Assembly (NCBI RefSeq): GCF_026810505.1
Contig: NZ_CP101750.1
Coordinates: forward strand, 2,013,448 to 2,077,447
DNA: 64,000 nt
DNA from: Streptomyces sp. Je 1-369
GTDB taxonomy: Bacteria; Actinomycetota; Actinomycetes; Streptomycetales; Streptomycetaceae
Direction: 5' to 3'
The notes under the pieces are model-generated. The model had not been told where the DNA came from, made no database searches, and saw only the letters and a program-made list of their open reading frames with translations. Positions 25,834-35,264 of this stretch are shown one piece after another (position 1 is the stretch's first letter; each line of letters begins with the position of its first letter). Position numbers and translations under genes: made by a program.

Positions 25834-27477
25834 ATGGACAGTCAGGGCACTCAGGGCGGCATCACCGTGCAGCGCGCGCTGGAACTTCCGGGGCTGCGCG
25901 GCGGGCTCCCCGAGGTCGTCGCGGGTGCGGAGCGGCTCCAGCGGACCGTGCGGTGGGTGCACGCGGGCGAGGTGCCCAACATCGCCTCGCTGCTCAAGGG
26001 CGGCGAGCTGCTGCTCACCACGGGCCTCGGGCTCGGCGCCCGCCCCGCCGAGCAGCGCGCCTTCGTGCGCAAGCTCGCCGAGCGCGGCATCGCGGCGCTC
26101 GTCGTCGAGCTGGGCCCGCGCTTCGCACGGCTGCCCGCGGCGATCGTGGAGACGGCGCGCTCTGCGGGCCTCCCGCTGGTGCAGCTGCACCGGGAGGTGC
26201 CGTTCGTCACGGTCACCGAGGAAGTGCACACCGAGATCGTCAACGGCCACTACGCGCTCCTCCAGCAGGCCGAGGAGGTGCACCGGCGCTGCACGGAGGC
26301 GCTGCTCGGCGGGGGCGGCACACCGCAGGTACTGGCGATCCTCGCTGAGTTCAGCGGCAACCCGGTGTTCCTGGAGACGGCGGACGGCCAGCTCCTGTAC
26401 GCCGCCGGGGCGGGCACCGAGTGCGCGGACCCGCTCCAGGTGTGGGAGGGGCTGCGGGGGCGCCCGGTGGACCGTGAGGGCCCGCCCGCGAGCGCGGTCA
26501 TCGTCGACGTGCCGGGCGGGGGTCCTGGCGCGGGATCGGTGCGGGCCAGGCTCGTGCTGCTCGCCGTGGAGTCGGCGCCGCTGCCGGTGCACCGCATCGC
26601 CGCGGAGCGGGCGGCGAGCAGCCTCGCGGTGGTCCTGATGCAGGCCCGCCAGGAGGAGGAGCTCGCCGCGCGCGGGCGCGGCGACTTCCTCACCGACCTC
26701 GCGGAGGGCCGCATCGCGGCCGATGACGCCCCCGCGCAGGCCCGCGTCCTCGGCTTCCGGCCCGGCGCGGCCGACAGTCCGCTGCTCCCGGTGGTGATGC
26801 GGCTCGCGGACGGGTTGCCGACCGGTGGCGGGTGGGCGGTCCTGGCGCGGGCGGTCGCGGAGGAGCTGGCGTCGGTGGGGGTGCCCGCGCTGCTCGGCGT
26901 ACGTCCCGTGGAGGGGCGGGTGCCGCTGCTGCTCGGGCTGCGCTCGGAGTCCGAGCGGACCGCGGTGGCGGACCGGGTCGCCGCCGCGCTGCGGGCCGGT
27001 GTCGAGCGGGCCGGGATGCAGCGGCCGGGGGCACAGCCGCCGGTCGTGGTGGTCGGGGTCGCGGGCGGCTGGGCGGCGGCGTCGGCGGGGCTGCGGCACG
27101 CCGCGGAGACGGCGACGGCCGCGCAGGGGCTCTCCGACCGGCCCTGGTACGACGCGCGGCGGCTCGACATCGACCTGCTGCTGTGGCGGCTGCACCGGCA
27201 CGACGAGGACGGGGTCCTCGCGGCGTTCGTGGACCGCGCGATCGGCCCGCTGCGCGCCCACGACCAGCGTGCGAAGCCGCCGCTGCTGCCGACGCTGCAG
27301 ACGTATCTGGCGCATGCGGGGCGCAAGGCGGAGACCGCGCGGGAGCTGCATCTGAACCGGCAGACCCTGTACAACCGACTCGCGAGGATCAGTGAGCTGC
27401 TGGGCACGGATCTCGACGACCCGCAGACGGTGCTCGCGCTGAGCCTGGCGCTGCGGGCCCGCAGGCACGTGGCGTAG
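25834..27477 (+). CDS. PucR-family transcriptional regulator
   Basis: 547 residues. N-terminal PucR domain ('ITVQRALELPGLRGGLPEVV', 'WVHAGEVPNIASLLKGGELL'), a central GGDEF-like/sensor region and a C-terminal helix-turn-helix ('KAETARELHLNRQTLYNRL'). The family controls purine, amino-acid or other catabolic genes in response to metabolites. ATG 25834 follows the CGA-rich region just past the mobile island; the frame extends upstream into the island but that part is not family-like. No catabolic genes adjoin, so the target is unknown. Confidence 0.9.
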   Translation: MDSQGTQGGITVQRALELPGLRGGLPEVVAGAERLQRTVRWVHAGEVPNIASLLKGGELLLTTGLGLGARPAEQRAFVRKLAERGIAALVVELGPRFARLPAAIVETARSAGLPLVQLHREVPFVTVTEEVHTEIVNGHYALLQQAEEVHRRCTEALLGGGGTPQVLAILAEFSGNPVFLETADGQLLYAAGAGTECADPLQVWEGLRGRPVDREGPPASAVIVDVPGGGPGAGSVRARLVLLAVESAPLPVHRIAAERAASSLAVVLMQARQEEELAARGRGDFLTDLAEGRIAADDAPAQARVLGFRPGAADSPLLPVVMRLADGLPTGGGWAVLARAVAEELASVGVPALLGVRPVEGRVPLLLGLRSESERTAVADRVAAALRAGVERAGMQRPGAQPPVVVVGVAGGWAAASAGLRHAAETATAAQGLSDRPWYDARRLDIDLLLWRLHRHDEDGVLAAFVDRAIGPLRAHDQRAKPPLLPTLQTYLAHAGRKAETARELHLNRQTLYNRLARISELLGTDLDDPQTVLALSLALRARRHVA

Positions 27478-27504
27478 CACTCCGGAGGGGCCTGTCGGCC
27501 CTCA

Positions 27505-28641
27505 TCAGGTGTACGGCAGGGGTTGCGTCAACTCGTCGTACACGCTCAGGACTTGAGTGACCGTTTCGTCCTCGGTCGGCCACGTGGCGGCCTGGGCCGC
27601 GCCCCTGGCCGCGAGTTCCGCCCGGCGTACGGGGTCGGCGAGGAGGCGTACAACGGCGGTGGCGAGGGCCTCCGCGTCGCCGTACGCGACGAGTTCGGCC
27701 GCGTCGCCGACGAGTTCGGGGATGCCGCCGATGGCGGTCGCCACGAGCGGCACGCGCGCGTGGAGCGCTTCCTGGGCGAGCACGGAGCGGGACTCCCAGC
27801 TGCTCGGCAGTACGGCGAGGTCGGCTGCCGTGAGGAGTTCGGGGACGTCGTCGCGCCGCCCGACGAGCCGCACCGGCAGCAGCTCCTCCTCGATGCGGCG
27901 TTGCAGGGCGGCCCGTTCGGGCCCCTCCCCCGCGACGACGAGCAGCGGCGGCGGGTCCAGGTGGCGCCACGCGCGCGTGGCGTCCAGCAGGACGTCGTAG
28001 CCGCCGCCGCGTTCGAGGGCGCCGACGGCGAGGATCAACGGCCGGTCCACGGCGCCCACTTCGGCGCGGGCCTTGTGCAGGAGGCCGTCGGGTTCCTCGG
28101 CGGGCTCCGGGCGGCGCGGCGCGGGCAGGGCGACGGCGGCGAGGCGGGCGTCGCGTGCGCCCCTGCTGCGGGCCCGGTCGACCAGATCGGACGAGGTGCC
28201 GAGGACGACGGCCGCGGCCCTGGCGACGCGCCGCTCCAGGAGGTGCAGCAGGCGGCCGCGGGCGCCCTCCGCCTGCGCGCGGGTGTGCCAGGTGACGACG
28301 AGGGGGACGCGGCGGCCGGTGAGGGCCAGGGCGGCACGGAGGGCGGCGTGCAGTCCGTGCGCGTGCACGAGGTCGGCGTCGGCGCAGGCGGCGCGGAGTG
28401 CGGCGACGGAGGCGGGGTCGCCGCTGCGGGGCACGGGGATGTGGCGGGCGCCGGCGCCGGTGAAGTCGTAGGTGCGGGCGGCCTCGTCGGGGGCGCACAC
28501 GGTGACGCGCAGCCCTCTGGCGGTGAGGCCCGCGGCCAGCGCTCTGACGTGCGCGCTGCTGCCCGCGCTGCCACCTCCGAGGACCTGAACGGTGTGCAGC
28601 GGCGTCTGTCCGTGCGGCGAGTGGCTGCTCACGTGGCTCAC
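27505..28641 (-). CDS. Group 1 (GT4-family) glycosyltransferase
   Basis: 378 residues, GT-B fold. 'VQVLGGGSAGSSAHVRALAA' is the N-terminal donor/acceptor loop, 'VTWHTRAQAEGARG' the mid-region, and 'SSWESRSVLAQEALHARVPL' with 'GGIPELV' the C-terminal E-x7-E donor site. GTG 28641 has GAGGAG upstream; the long in-frame extension to 29109 crosses the intergenic gap. It is distal to recN, an MraY/WecA-like protein and a zinc-ribbon-like protein on the same strand, 239 bases after the latter. Could act on a lipid-linked sugar made by the MraY-like protein, an inference from context. Confidence 0.88.
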   Translation of the reverse strand: MSHVSSHSPHGQTPLHTVQVLGGGSAGSSAHVRALAAGLTARGLRVTVCAPDEAARTYDFTGAGARHIPVPRSGDPASVAALRAACADADLVHAHGLHAALRAALALTGRRVPLVVTWHTRAQAEGARGRLLHLLERRVARAAAVVLGTSSDLVDRARSRGARDARLAAVALPAPRRPEPAEEPDGLLHKARAEVGAVDRPLILAVGALERGGGYDVLLDATRAWRHLDPPPLLVVAGEGPERAALQRRIEEELLPVRLVGRRDDVPELLTAADLAVLPSSWESRSVLAQEALHARVPLVATAIGGIPELVGDAAELVAYGDAEALATAVVRLLADPVRRAELAARGAAQAATWPTEDETVTQVLSVYDELTQPLPYT

Positions 28642-28880
28642 GTGGCGGGGGCTCCTCGGTCTGCGTCGGTGGGTGCTCGGACGGGTACTCGGGCAGATGC
28701 TGCGCCAAGGATGCCAGGAGGCACGGGCGTTCCGGCACTGCCGAAAGGTCACTTCCGCATTTGGCGGGGCAACTCCGCGAACGGGATCACCCACACGGGG
28801 GAGAGATATGGGAGGTTGCGGACAACTCGCGGGGCGGGCGGGGTGTCCGGCACAGTCCATGGAGCCTGTGTCGGAAGTCC

Positions 28881-30023
28881 CTAGAACGGCTCTCCGAACG
28901 GGGCGTCCTCCATGAGGTCGTACACCGCGCGCAGCCAGGGCGCACGGACGGCGGGCAGCCGGGCCAGCGTATGGAGGAAGACCCGCCGGTCGGGTGCGAA
29001 CAGCCGCGTCGGGTACAGCGGCAGCGGATCGTCGCGGTAGACGCCGTCGGGCAACCCGCCCGTCGCCGGAACCGGCAGCTGTACGCGGGGGAAGGCCACA
29101 CCGAGCCACACGTCGGCCTCGAGCGGCACGACCGCGACCTCGGGGTCCGAAGGCCGCCAGACCTCACCGGTCCGCGGATGCCACGGCACCAGGGCGATGT
29201 CGGGGTCCCCGACGGCCGCGGGCAGTCCTGGCCCGGCCGGAACGAGCCGCCGCGCCGCGGGCCCCGGCGGGAGCAGCGCGTCGAGCGCACGGCCGAACGT
29301 GTCCGTGAGGATCCCGTCGGGCAACGCCACCGGCGCGCCCGCCGACGCCGCGAGCAGATGGGCCAGCGCCGCGCCGACCGCTGCCTCCCACTGCGCGTCC
29401 CACCCCCCGTACGGCTCGACCGGCGGCGGCGCCCCGTACTCCTGCGCGAGGGCGTCCCAGTCGGCACCGGCGTCCTCGGGCTCGGCGCACGCGTCGCCGT
29501 CGGGGACACGGCGTACGGCATCCGGAACGAACCACACCGTCTGCCACAACGAGCAGTCGTCGATGCGGGTCGCCACCGCGCTCCCGCACCGCTCGCAGGC
29601 CAGGTTCGGGCCGTCCCGCCCGTCGAGCCCCATGCAGTAGCCGTCGCACCGCTCGGGGATCAGGACGGTGCCGCGGGTGTCCCCCGGTGCGACGACGACC
29701 GCGCCGGGGGCGGCGAAGGACAGCCGGTGAACGGGCGCGAACACGCCACGCTCCGCCGCCGCTTCCGCCCCGATCTCGCTCCAGGGCCGGTAGGGCAGCC
29801 CGAACGGCTCCGGGTCGACGGCGTACGTGCCGGACTCCATGAGCGCGGGGAGCAGCTCGTGTCCGTACGTCTGATGGGCCCGCGCGGGAAGCGCGACCCG
29901 CTCGACGGGCCGGGTGAGCACGGCATCGCACCGCACGCACGTGAACACGACCACGCCCGATACCCCCGGTTCACCCCTTATGCGTCCCCGAACCGTCAGA
30001 CCCTGACCCGCCGCGACGATCAT
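28881..30023 (-). CDS. Conserved hypothetical with zinc-ribbon-like cysteines
   Basis: 380 residues. Cys pairs 'VFTCVRCDAVL' near the N-terminus and 'LACERCGS' near residue 150 look like metal-binding knuckles. The rest is Pro/Asp-rich with no recognised catalytic motif. ATG 30023 overlaps the stop of the membrane protein gene (ATGA); a GTG about 22 codons downstream before 'VVFTCVRC' is an alternative start. Not recognised beyond a Streptomyces conserved hypothetical. Confidence 0.75.
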   Translation of the reverse strand: MIVAAGQGLTVRGRIRGEPGVSGVVVFTCVRCDAVLTRPVERVALPARAHQTYGHELLPALMESGTYAVDPEPFGLPYRPWSEIGAEAAAERGVFAPVHRLSFAAPGAVVVAPGDTRGTVLIPERCDGYCMGLDGRDGPNLACERCGSAVATRIDDCSLWQTVWFVPDAVRRVPDGDACAEPEDAGADWDALAQEYGAPPPVEPYGGWDAQWEAAVGAALAHLLAASAGAPVALPDGILTDTFGRALDALLPPGPAARRLVPAGPGLPAAVGDPDIALVPWHPRTGEVWRPSDPEVAVVPLEADVWLGVAFPRVQLPVPATGGLPDGVYRDDPLPLYPTRLFAPDRRVFLHTLARLPAVRAPWLRAVYDLMEDAPFGEPF

Positions 30024-30781
30024 GATCCAACCCTTTTGTCCGCGTACGCCGCCACGGCCACCAGAGCCGCCGCGTGGGCGGCCAGACCCATGCGGCCGTT
30101 GCCCGCGACGACGGCCGTGCCGAGGGCCGCACCCAGGGCGTGCGCGCCCGCGTCGCCGAGCATCGTGCGCTCGCCGAGGTCGTCGGGCAGGACGGCGGCC
30201 GCGGCCCCCATGGACGCGGCGGCGATCGCCGCGCCCGGCCCCTTGCGCAGCAGCCCGGGCGCGGCAAGCGCCAGCACGGCCGCACCGGCCTGACCGGGGC
30301 GTACGTCCACGAGGTTCACGAGGTGGGCGGTGCCCGCGACGACCACGCCCGCGAGTGCCTTGTCCACGGGCCGTTCCTTGAGGAGGGCCCCGGCGGCGAG
30401 CCCCGCGGCGGAGATTCCGAACAGCTTCACGGCGCCGCTGGTGATCTCGCCCTTCCGCAGCGCCCCGAGGTGCGCCCGGAACCCACGGCGCGGGTCTCCG
30501 GCCCCCGCCATGTCGTCGTAGCCCCCGCAGGCACCGGCGCCGAGGACGGCCAGTACGGCGGCCGCCCGCGGCCTCGCGGGCAGTGCGGCGACACCGACGG
30601 CAGCACCGATGGCGACGGCGGGCCCGGCGTACAGGTCGACGCACCTGCCCGCGTAGTTCTTCCGTGTCCACCGCTCGGCCCCACCGGGCGCGAGGGACCG
30701 CAGCGCGGCGGTCCCGGCACGGGTGGCGGCAGCGGCGACGGCCGCGGCGCCCAGCCGCGACCCGAGCTTGCGTTCGATCAT
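30020..30781 (-). CDS. MraY/WecA-like membrane glycosyltransferase, degenerate
   Basis: 253 residues with several hydrophobic helices. Three motifs of the polyprenyl-phosphate HexNAc-1-P transferase superfamily can be seen: 'GGYDDMAG' (the DD motif), 'HLVNLVDVRPGQAG' (N-x2-D-x-R-PG block in place of NLTDG) and 'GDAGAHALGAALG' (the GD-x-GS-x-x-LG block). It is shorter than MraY (about 360), so a reduced or divergent enzyme, possibly not catalytic. ATG 30781 follows GGGTGA. Lies 75 bases after recN and is coupled to the zinc-ribbon-like gene; a glycosyltransferase gene is further down. May act in a wall polymer pathway. Confidence 0.72.
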   Translation of the reverse strand: MIERKLGSRLGAAAVAAAATRAGTAALRSLAPGGAERWTRKNYAGRCVDLYAGPAVAIGAAVGVAALPARPRAAAVLAVLGAGACGGYDDMAGAGDPRRGFRAHLGALRKGEITSGAVKLFGISAAGLAAGALLKERPVDKALAGVVVAGTAHLVNLVDVRPGQAGAAVLALAAPGLLRKGPGAAIAAASMGAAAAVLPDDLGERTMLGDAGAHALGAALGTAVVAGNGRMGLAAHAAALVAVAAYADKRVGS

Positions 30782-30856
30782 GCGGTCACCCTATGGCGCG
30801 GCCACGAACGCCCTGTCCGCCGCCCGAAGCCCCGTCACCCGCCGCGCGTCACCTGG

Positions 30857-32596
30857 TCACCCGTCACCCCGGGCCGTCGCCAGCAGCTCCTCCGCGTGGG
30901 CCCGGGCCGTCTCCGAGTCCTCCTGTCCTGCCAGCATGCGCGACAGTTCACGCACCCGGTCCTCGCCCTCGAGGACCTGCACTCCGGAGCGCGTCACCAT
31001 GCCGTCGTTGGTCTTCTCCACCAGCAGCTGCCGGTCGGCGAAGGCCGCGACCTGCGGCAGATGGGTGACGACCACGACCTGTGCCGACTTGGCGAGGCGT
31101 GCGAGGCGCCGGCCGATCTCGACCGCCGCCTTGCCGCCGACGCCCGCGTCGACCTCGTCGAAGAGGTACGTCGGGACGGGGTCCGTGCCCGCGAAGACCA
31201 CCTCGACGGCGAGCATCACGCGCGACAGCTCACCGCCCGACGCGCCCTTGGCGATGGGCCGGGGCGGGGCGCCCGGGTGCGGGGCGAGCAGCAGCTCCAC
31301 CTCGTCGACGCCCGCGGGCCCGTACGCGACGGTGCGGCCGCCGACCTCCACGCCGTCGGCGCCCTCCGGAACCTCCGTGCTGCTGATGGCGATCGACACG
31401 CGCGCGTGGGGCATCGCCAGCGAGGCGAGCTCTTCGGTGACGGCCGCCGCGAACCGCGTGGCCGCCTCCTGACGGGCGTCCGTCAGCGCCTGGGCGAGCC
31501 CGGCGAGTTCCGCGCGCAGCGCGTCGCGCTCGGCGGTCAGCTCCCCGAGCCGGTCGTCGTCGCCCTCCAGCTCCGTGAGGCGCGCCGCGCCCTCCTCCGC
31601 CCACGCGAGGACGGCGTCGATGTCCTGGCCGTACTTGCGGGTGAGCTGCGTCAGGGCGGCCCTGCGCTCCTCGACCGCGGAGAGCCGCAGCGGGTCGGCG
31701 TCCAGGTCGTCGGCGTACCCGGCGAGCTCGCCCGCCACATCGCCGAGCAGGATCCCGATCTCGCCGAGGCGGTCGGCGAGGGCGGACAGGGCGGGGTCGT
31801 GGGAACGCACGGCGTCGAGGGCCCGTGAGGCGCCCGCGACCAGCGTCGAGGCGTCCACGATCTCCGGGTCCTCGGGGTTGCCCGCGAGCGCGGCGTGCGC
31901 GGACGTGGCGGCGGAGGCGAGCGCCTCCGCGTGACCGAGCCGTTCGGCCTCGGCGGCGAGTTCGGTGTCCTCGCCCGCACGCGGTTCGACGCCCGCGATG
32001 TCCTCCAGGCCGAAGCGCAGCAGATCCGCTTCCTGGGCACGCTCCCGCGCGCGGGTGGTGATCTCCTCGACCTCGGTGGTGACGGCCCGCAGTCTGCGGT
32101 AGGCGGCCGTGTACTTGGTGAGTGGCCCGGTGACGGCGTCGCCCGCGTACCGGTCGAGGGCGGCGCGCTGGCGGGCCGGTCTGAGCAGGCCCTGCTGGTC
32201 GGTCTGGCCGTGCACGGCGACGAGGTCGTCCGCGAGTTCGGCCAGCAGGCCCACGGGCACGGAGCGCCCGCCCAGGTGCGCCCGGGAGCGGCCCTCCGCC
32301 GAGACGGTACGACTGATGAGCAGCGCACCGTCGTCGAGCTCGGCCCCGGCCTCCTCCGCGCGTGCGACGGCCGAGGCGCCGGCGGGCACGGCGATGCGCC
32401 CCTCCACCACCGCCGACTTCGCGCCGATCCGCACCAGGGCGGGGTCGGCGCGCCCGCCGAGCAGCAGGCCAAGGCTGGTGACCACCATCGTCTTGCCCGC
32501 ACCGGTCTCACCCGTCACGGCGGTGAAGCCCGGTGACAGCTCGACGACCGCGTCGTCGATGACTCCGAGCGACCGTATCCGCATCTCCTCCAACAC
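30857..32596 (-). CDS. recN: DNA repair protein RecN
   Basis: 579-aa SMC-like ATPase that acts early at double-strand breaks. Walker A 'TGETGAGKTMVV', ABC signature 'GASGGELSRVMLA' and Walker B 'YLFDEVDAGVGG' lie at the two ends with coiled coil between. GTG 32596 has AAGG 8 bases upstream; TTG 32602 is also in frame. In many actinobacteria tlyA, nadK and recN are adjacent; here the FtsX-like gene lies on the other strand between recN and nadK. Confidence 0.96.
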   Translation of the reverse strand: MLEEMRIRSLGVIDDAVVELSPGFTAVTGETGAGKTMVVTSLGLLLGGRADPALVRIGAKSAVVEGRIAVPAGASAVARAEEAGAELDDGALLISRTVSAEGRSRAHLGGRSVPVGLLAELADDLVAVHGQTDQQGLLRPARQRAALDRYAGDAVTGPLTKYTAAYRRLRAVTTEVEEITTRARERAQEADLLRFGLEDIAGVEPRAGEDTELAAEAERLGHAEALASAATSAHAALAGNPEDPEIVDASTLVAGASRALDAVRSHDPALSALADRLGEIGILLGDVAGELAGYADDLDADPLRLSAVEERRAALTQLTRKYGQDIDAVLAWAEEGAARLTELEGDDDRLGELTAERDALRAELAGLAQALTDARQEAATRFAAAVTEELASLAMPHARVSIAISSTEVPEGADGVEVGGRTVAYGPAGVDEVELLLAPHPGAPPRPIAKGASGGELSRVMLAVEVVFAGTDPVPTYLFDEVDAGVGGKAAVEIGRRLARLAKSAQVVVVTHLPQVAAFADRQLLVEKTNDGMVTRSGVQVLEGEDRVRELSRMLAGQEDSETARAHAEELLATARGDG

Positions 32597-32810
32597 GGAC
32601 AAGACCTTACGAGGTCAGAGGCCCGGTGTGCGACGGGCCCTGGGCCCCTCCTGTGAAGACGCAGGTCGAAGCGGCGCACCGGACACGGCTGTCACCCGCT
32701 GGAGTGGGCCTCCGGAACAGGCGACCTTCCCGTACCGCCGTGGGGTGGGGCTACCCCCCGCAAGATCCACCGGTTCTCCACATGGTCCCGCTCCCCCACC
32801 CGGCGAGACC

Positions 32811-34175
32811 ATGATCCACATGGCAACTGGACTGGCCCGGGCGGCCCTGCGCGCGCACCGCCCGGCTTTCGTGGGGACGGCGGTGGCCGCGCTCTTCGCG
32901 GCGACCGTGGTGAGTGCGTCGACGATGATGCTGGGCACGACGAGCACGGACCGTGCGGGCCTCTCCGCCGCGGCCCGCAGACAGATCGCGGAGAACGGCG
33001 TGGGCGACATGGCCGTCGTCCTGCTGATCGGCTCCATCTACATGTCGATATTCGTGGTCGTGTCGACCATGGGCACGGCCGTCACGCAGCAGCACCGCGA
33101 ACTCGCGATGGTCCGCTCCATCGGCGCCAGGCCCCGCCAGATCCGCCGCGCGGTGGCCGCGCAAGCCCTGGCGGCCTCGATCCCCGCGGCACTCCTCGGC
33201 TTCGTGCTCGGCGGCTTCGGCGCGCGATGGTGGCACGCGGGCATGGTCGACCACGGGCTGCTGCCCGCCGAGGCCGACTTCCGTTTCAGCTGGCTCGCCC
33301 TGCCGGTGTGCCTCGGCGTGGCCGTGGTGACGACGACGCTCGCCGCGCTGCTGTCCGCCCTGCGCTTCTCCCTGCTCCGCCCGGCCCGCGCCCTGAGCGA
33401 GGCGGCGACGGGCCGCAAAGGCCTGGGCCTGCTACGGGCACCACTCGGCGTCCTGGCGGTGGCCGGCGGCTGCTCCGTCTCCGTACTCCTGTCCCATGAG
33501 TCCCCCAACGAGGCGGGCGAGGGCGCCTTCCTGGTCCTCATCCTCTTCTGCGTGGGCGCGGGCCTGCTCGGTCCCCGCATCATCGGCCCCGCGGCCTGGC
33601 TGGTCTCGGCGGTGGTCGGCCGGTTCGGCCCGAGCGCGCGCCTGGCGATGCTCAACGTCCGCTCACAGCCCCGCCGCTTCTCCGCGGCGGTGGTCCCGCT
33701 GCTCCTGGTCGTGGGCTTCGGCCTCACCAAGATCGGCATGCATACGACGGCCCAGCACCACACGGGTTCGGCGGGCGACCGGGGCGAGGTCTGGCTCGAC
33801 TACGTCGGCACGGGCCTGTACGCGGGCTTCGCCGCCATCGCTGCGGCGAACACCCTCGCCATGATCTCCTTCGAACGCCGCCGCGACGTGGCGCTCCTAC
33901 GGGTCGTGGGCAGCGGGCGGGCGCAGGTCGGGGCGATGGCGGCGTGGGAGGCGGCGGTGGTGGCGGGAACGGCGCTACTCCTCGGCACGGCGATCGCACT
34001 GGCCACGCTGGCCCCCATCCTCAGCACGGCGTTCGGCTCAGCACTCCCGTACGTGCCGTGGCCGGTCCCCACAGCCCTGGCAACGGCCACGCTGCTTCTC
34101 ACCCTCCTGGCAACGGGCGTCCCCGTACGAGCAGCGATGCGAAGGCAAGCGATCTCGGTACTGAGCACAACGTAA
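32811..34175 (+). CDS. FtsX-like ABC transporter permease without a partner ATPase
   Basis: 454 residues with one N-terminal and about seven further hydrophobic helices, in two FtsX-domain halves: 'AMVRSIGARPRQIRRAV' and 'ALLRVVGSGRAQVGAMAAW' are the cytoplasmic coupling segments. Usually such permeases are followed or preceded by a LolD/MacB-type ATPase; none is here. ATG 32811 or 32820. It lies alone between divergent recN and convergent nadK. Substrate unknown (lipid, peptide or mechanical signalling). Confidence 0.85.
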   Translation: MIHMATGLARAALRAHRPAFVGTAVAALFAATVVSASTMMLGTTSTDRAGLSAAARRQIAENGVGDMAVVLLIGSIYMSIFVVVSTMGTAVTQQHRELAMVRSIGARPRQIRRAVAAQALAASIPAALLGFVLGGFGARWWHAGMVDHGLLPAEADFRFSWLALPVCLGVAVVTTTLAALLSALRFSLLRPARALSEAATGRKGLGLLRAPLGVLAVAGGCSVSVLLSHESPNEAGEGAFLVLILFCVGAGLLGPRIIGPAAWLVSAVVGRFGPSARLAMLNVRSQPRRFSAAVVPLLLVVGFGLTKIGMHTTAQHHTGSAGDRGEVWLDYVGTGLYAGFAAIAAANTLAMISFERRRDVALLRVVGSGRAQVGAMAAWEAAVVAGTALLLGTAIALATLAPILSTAFGSALPYVPWPVPTALATATLLLTLLATGVPVRAAMRRQAISVLSTT

Positions 34176-34200
34176 AAGAACCGAGGCGGAGGCTGGGCCA

Positions 34201-34299
34201 AGGGGCGCGGGGAACTGCGCGACAAGCCACACACCCCCGCACTGAAAAGCCGACGACGAGCCCCACTCCCCAGGGGCGCGGGGAACTGCGCGACCAGCC
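34201..34299. repeat. Two 28-bp direct repeats of a Streptomyces intergenic motif
   Basis: AGGGGCGCGGGGAACTGCGC begins both copies (34201-34228, 34272-34299), which differ at one position in 28. The copies lie 71 bp apart between the convergent permease and nadK genes. The same kind of sequence is familiar to me from many Streptomyces 3' intergenic regions; role unknown, possibly transcription termination. Confidence 0.75.
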
Positions 34300-34347
34300 C
34301 CCACGACCCGCACCGCACAACCGCCCCCGGCGAGCCCCCGTGCAGCT

Positions 34348-35253
34348 CTACTGCGGCGCCCCCCGCCACCCGGAGACCGGCAACGCGAACTTCGCGACAA
34401 GCCGATCCGTGAACGAAGCGTGATGCAGCCGAGCGAGCCTCACCGGCACCTCACCCCGCCGCACCTCGACCCGCGCCCCCGAGGGCAGCTCCAGAGTCCG
34501 CCGCCCGTCGCACCACAGCACCCCGTGCGGCGTGTGCTGCTGGACCTCGACGGCCAGCACGGAGTCCGGCGACGTCACGAGCGGCTTGGCGAAGAGCGCG
34601 TGCGCGCTGATGGGAACCATGAGCAGCGCCTCCACCTCCGGCCACACCACGGGCCCACCCGCCGAGAACGCGTACGCCGTGGAGCCGGTCGGCGTCGCGC
34701 AGACGATGCCGTCGCACCCGAACCCCGTGACGGGCCGCCCGTCGATCTCCAGGACGACTTCGAGCATCCGCTCGGGCGACACCTTCTGCACCGCCGCCTC
34801 GTTCAGCGCCCAGTCGCGGTGCATGACGTCACCGTTGCGGTGCACGACGACGTCGATCGTCATCCGCTCCTCGACCTCGTACGCCTTGGTGACCACCCGG
34901 TCGACGACCTTGTCGAGGTCGTCCCGCTCGGCCTCCGCGAGGAAGCCGACCCGCCCGAGGTTCACCCCGAGCATCGGCACCCCGGACGCCCGCGCGAACT
35001 CGGCGCCCCGCAGCAGCGTCCCGTCCCCGCCGAGGACGACGATCAGCTCGCAGTCGTCGATGCAGTCGGCCGTGGCCTCCTCGACCGTCTCGACCTCGGC
35101 GGGCAGCGGCAGGTCCACCGCCTCCGCTTCCAGGACCCGCACACCGAGGCCGCTGCGCAGCAGCCCCTGTACGACGAGTTCGGCGCTGCGGATGGCCGCG
35201 GGCCGCCCCGTGTGCGCGAGCAGGAAGACGGTACGAGCTCGGGTCTGGGTCAC
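34348..35253 (-). CDS. nadK: NAD kinase
   Basis: 301-aa enzyme making NADP from NAD. Motifs: 'VVLGGDGTLLRGA' (GGDGT), 'WALNEAAV' (NE) and 'PTGSTAYAFSAGGP'. GTG 35253 is chosen by homology to the usual start before 'TRARTVFLLAHTGR'; a TTG at 35268 overlapping the tlyA stop would add five residues. Follows tlyA closely, the conserved actinobacterial order. Confidence 0.95.
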   Translation of the reverse strand: MTQTRARTVFLLAHTGRPAAIRSAELVVQGLLRSGLGVRVLEAEAVDLPLPAEVETVEEATADCIDDCELIVVLGGDGTLLRGAEFARASGVPMLGVNLGRVGFLAEAERDDLDKVVDRVVTKAYEVEERMTIDVVVHRNGDVMHRDWALNEAAVQKVSPERMLEVVLEIDGRPVTGFGCDGIVCATPTGSTAYAFSAGGPVVWPEVEALLMVPISAHALFAKPLVTSPDSVLAVEVQQHTPHGVLWCDGRRTLELPSGARVEVRRGEVPVRLARLHHASFTDRLVAKFALPVSGWRGAPQ

Positions 35254-35264
35254 TCGGGTCTCAG

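Noticed and set aside
27389..28738. 449-aa frame overlapping the glycosyltransferase
   Set aside because: Arg/Pro-only shadow of the real gene in another frame.
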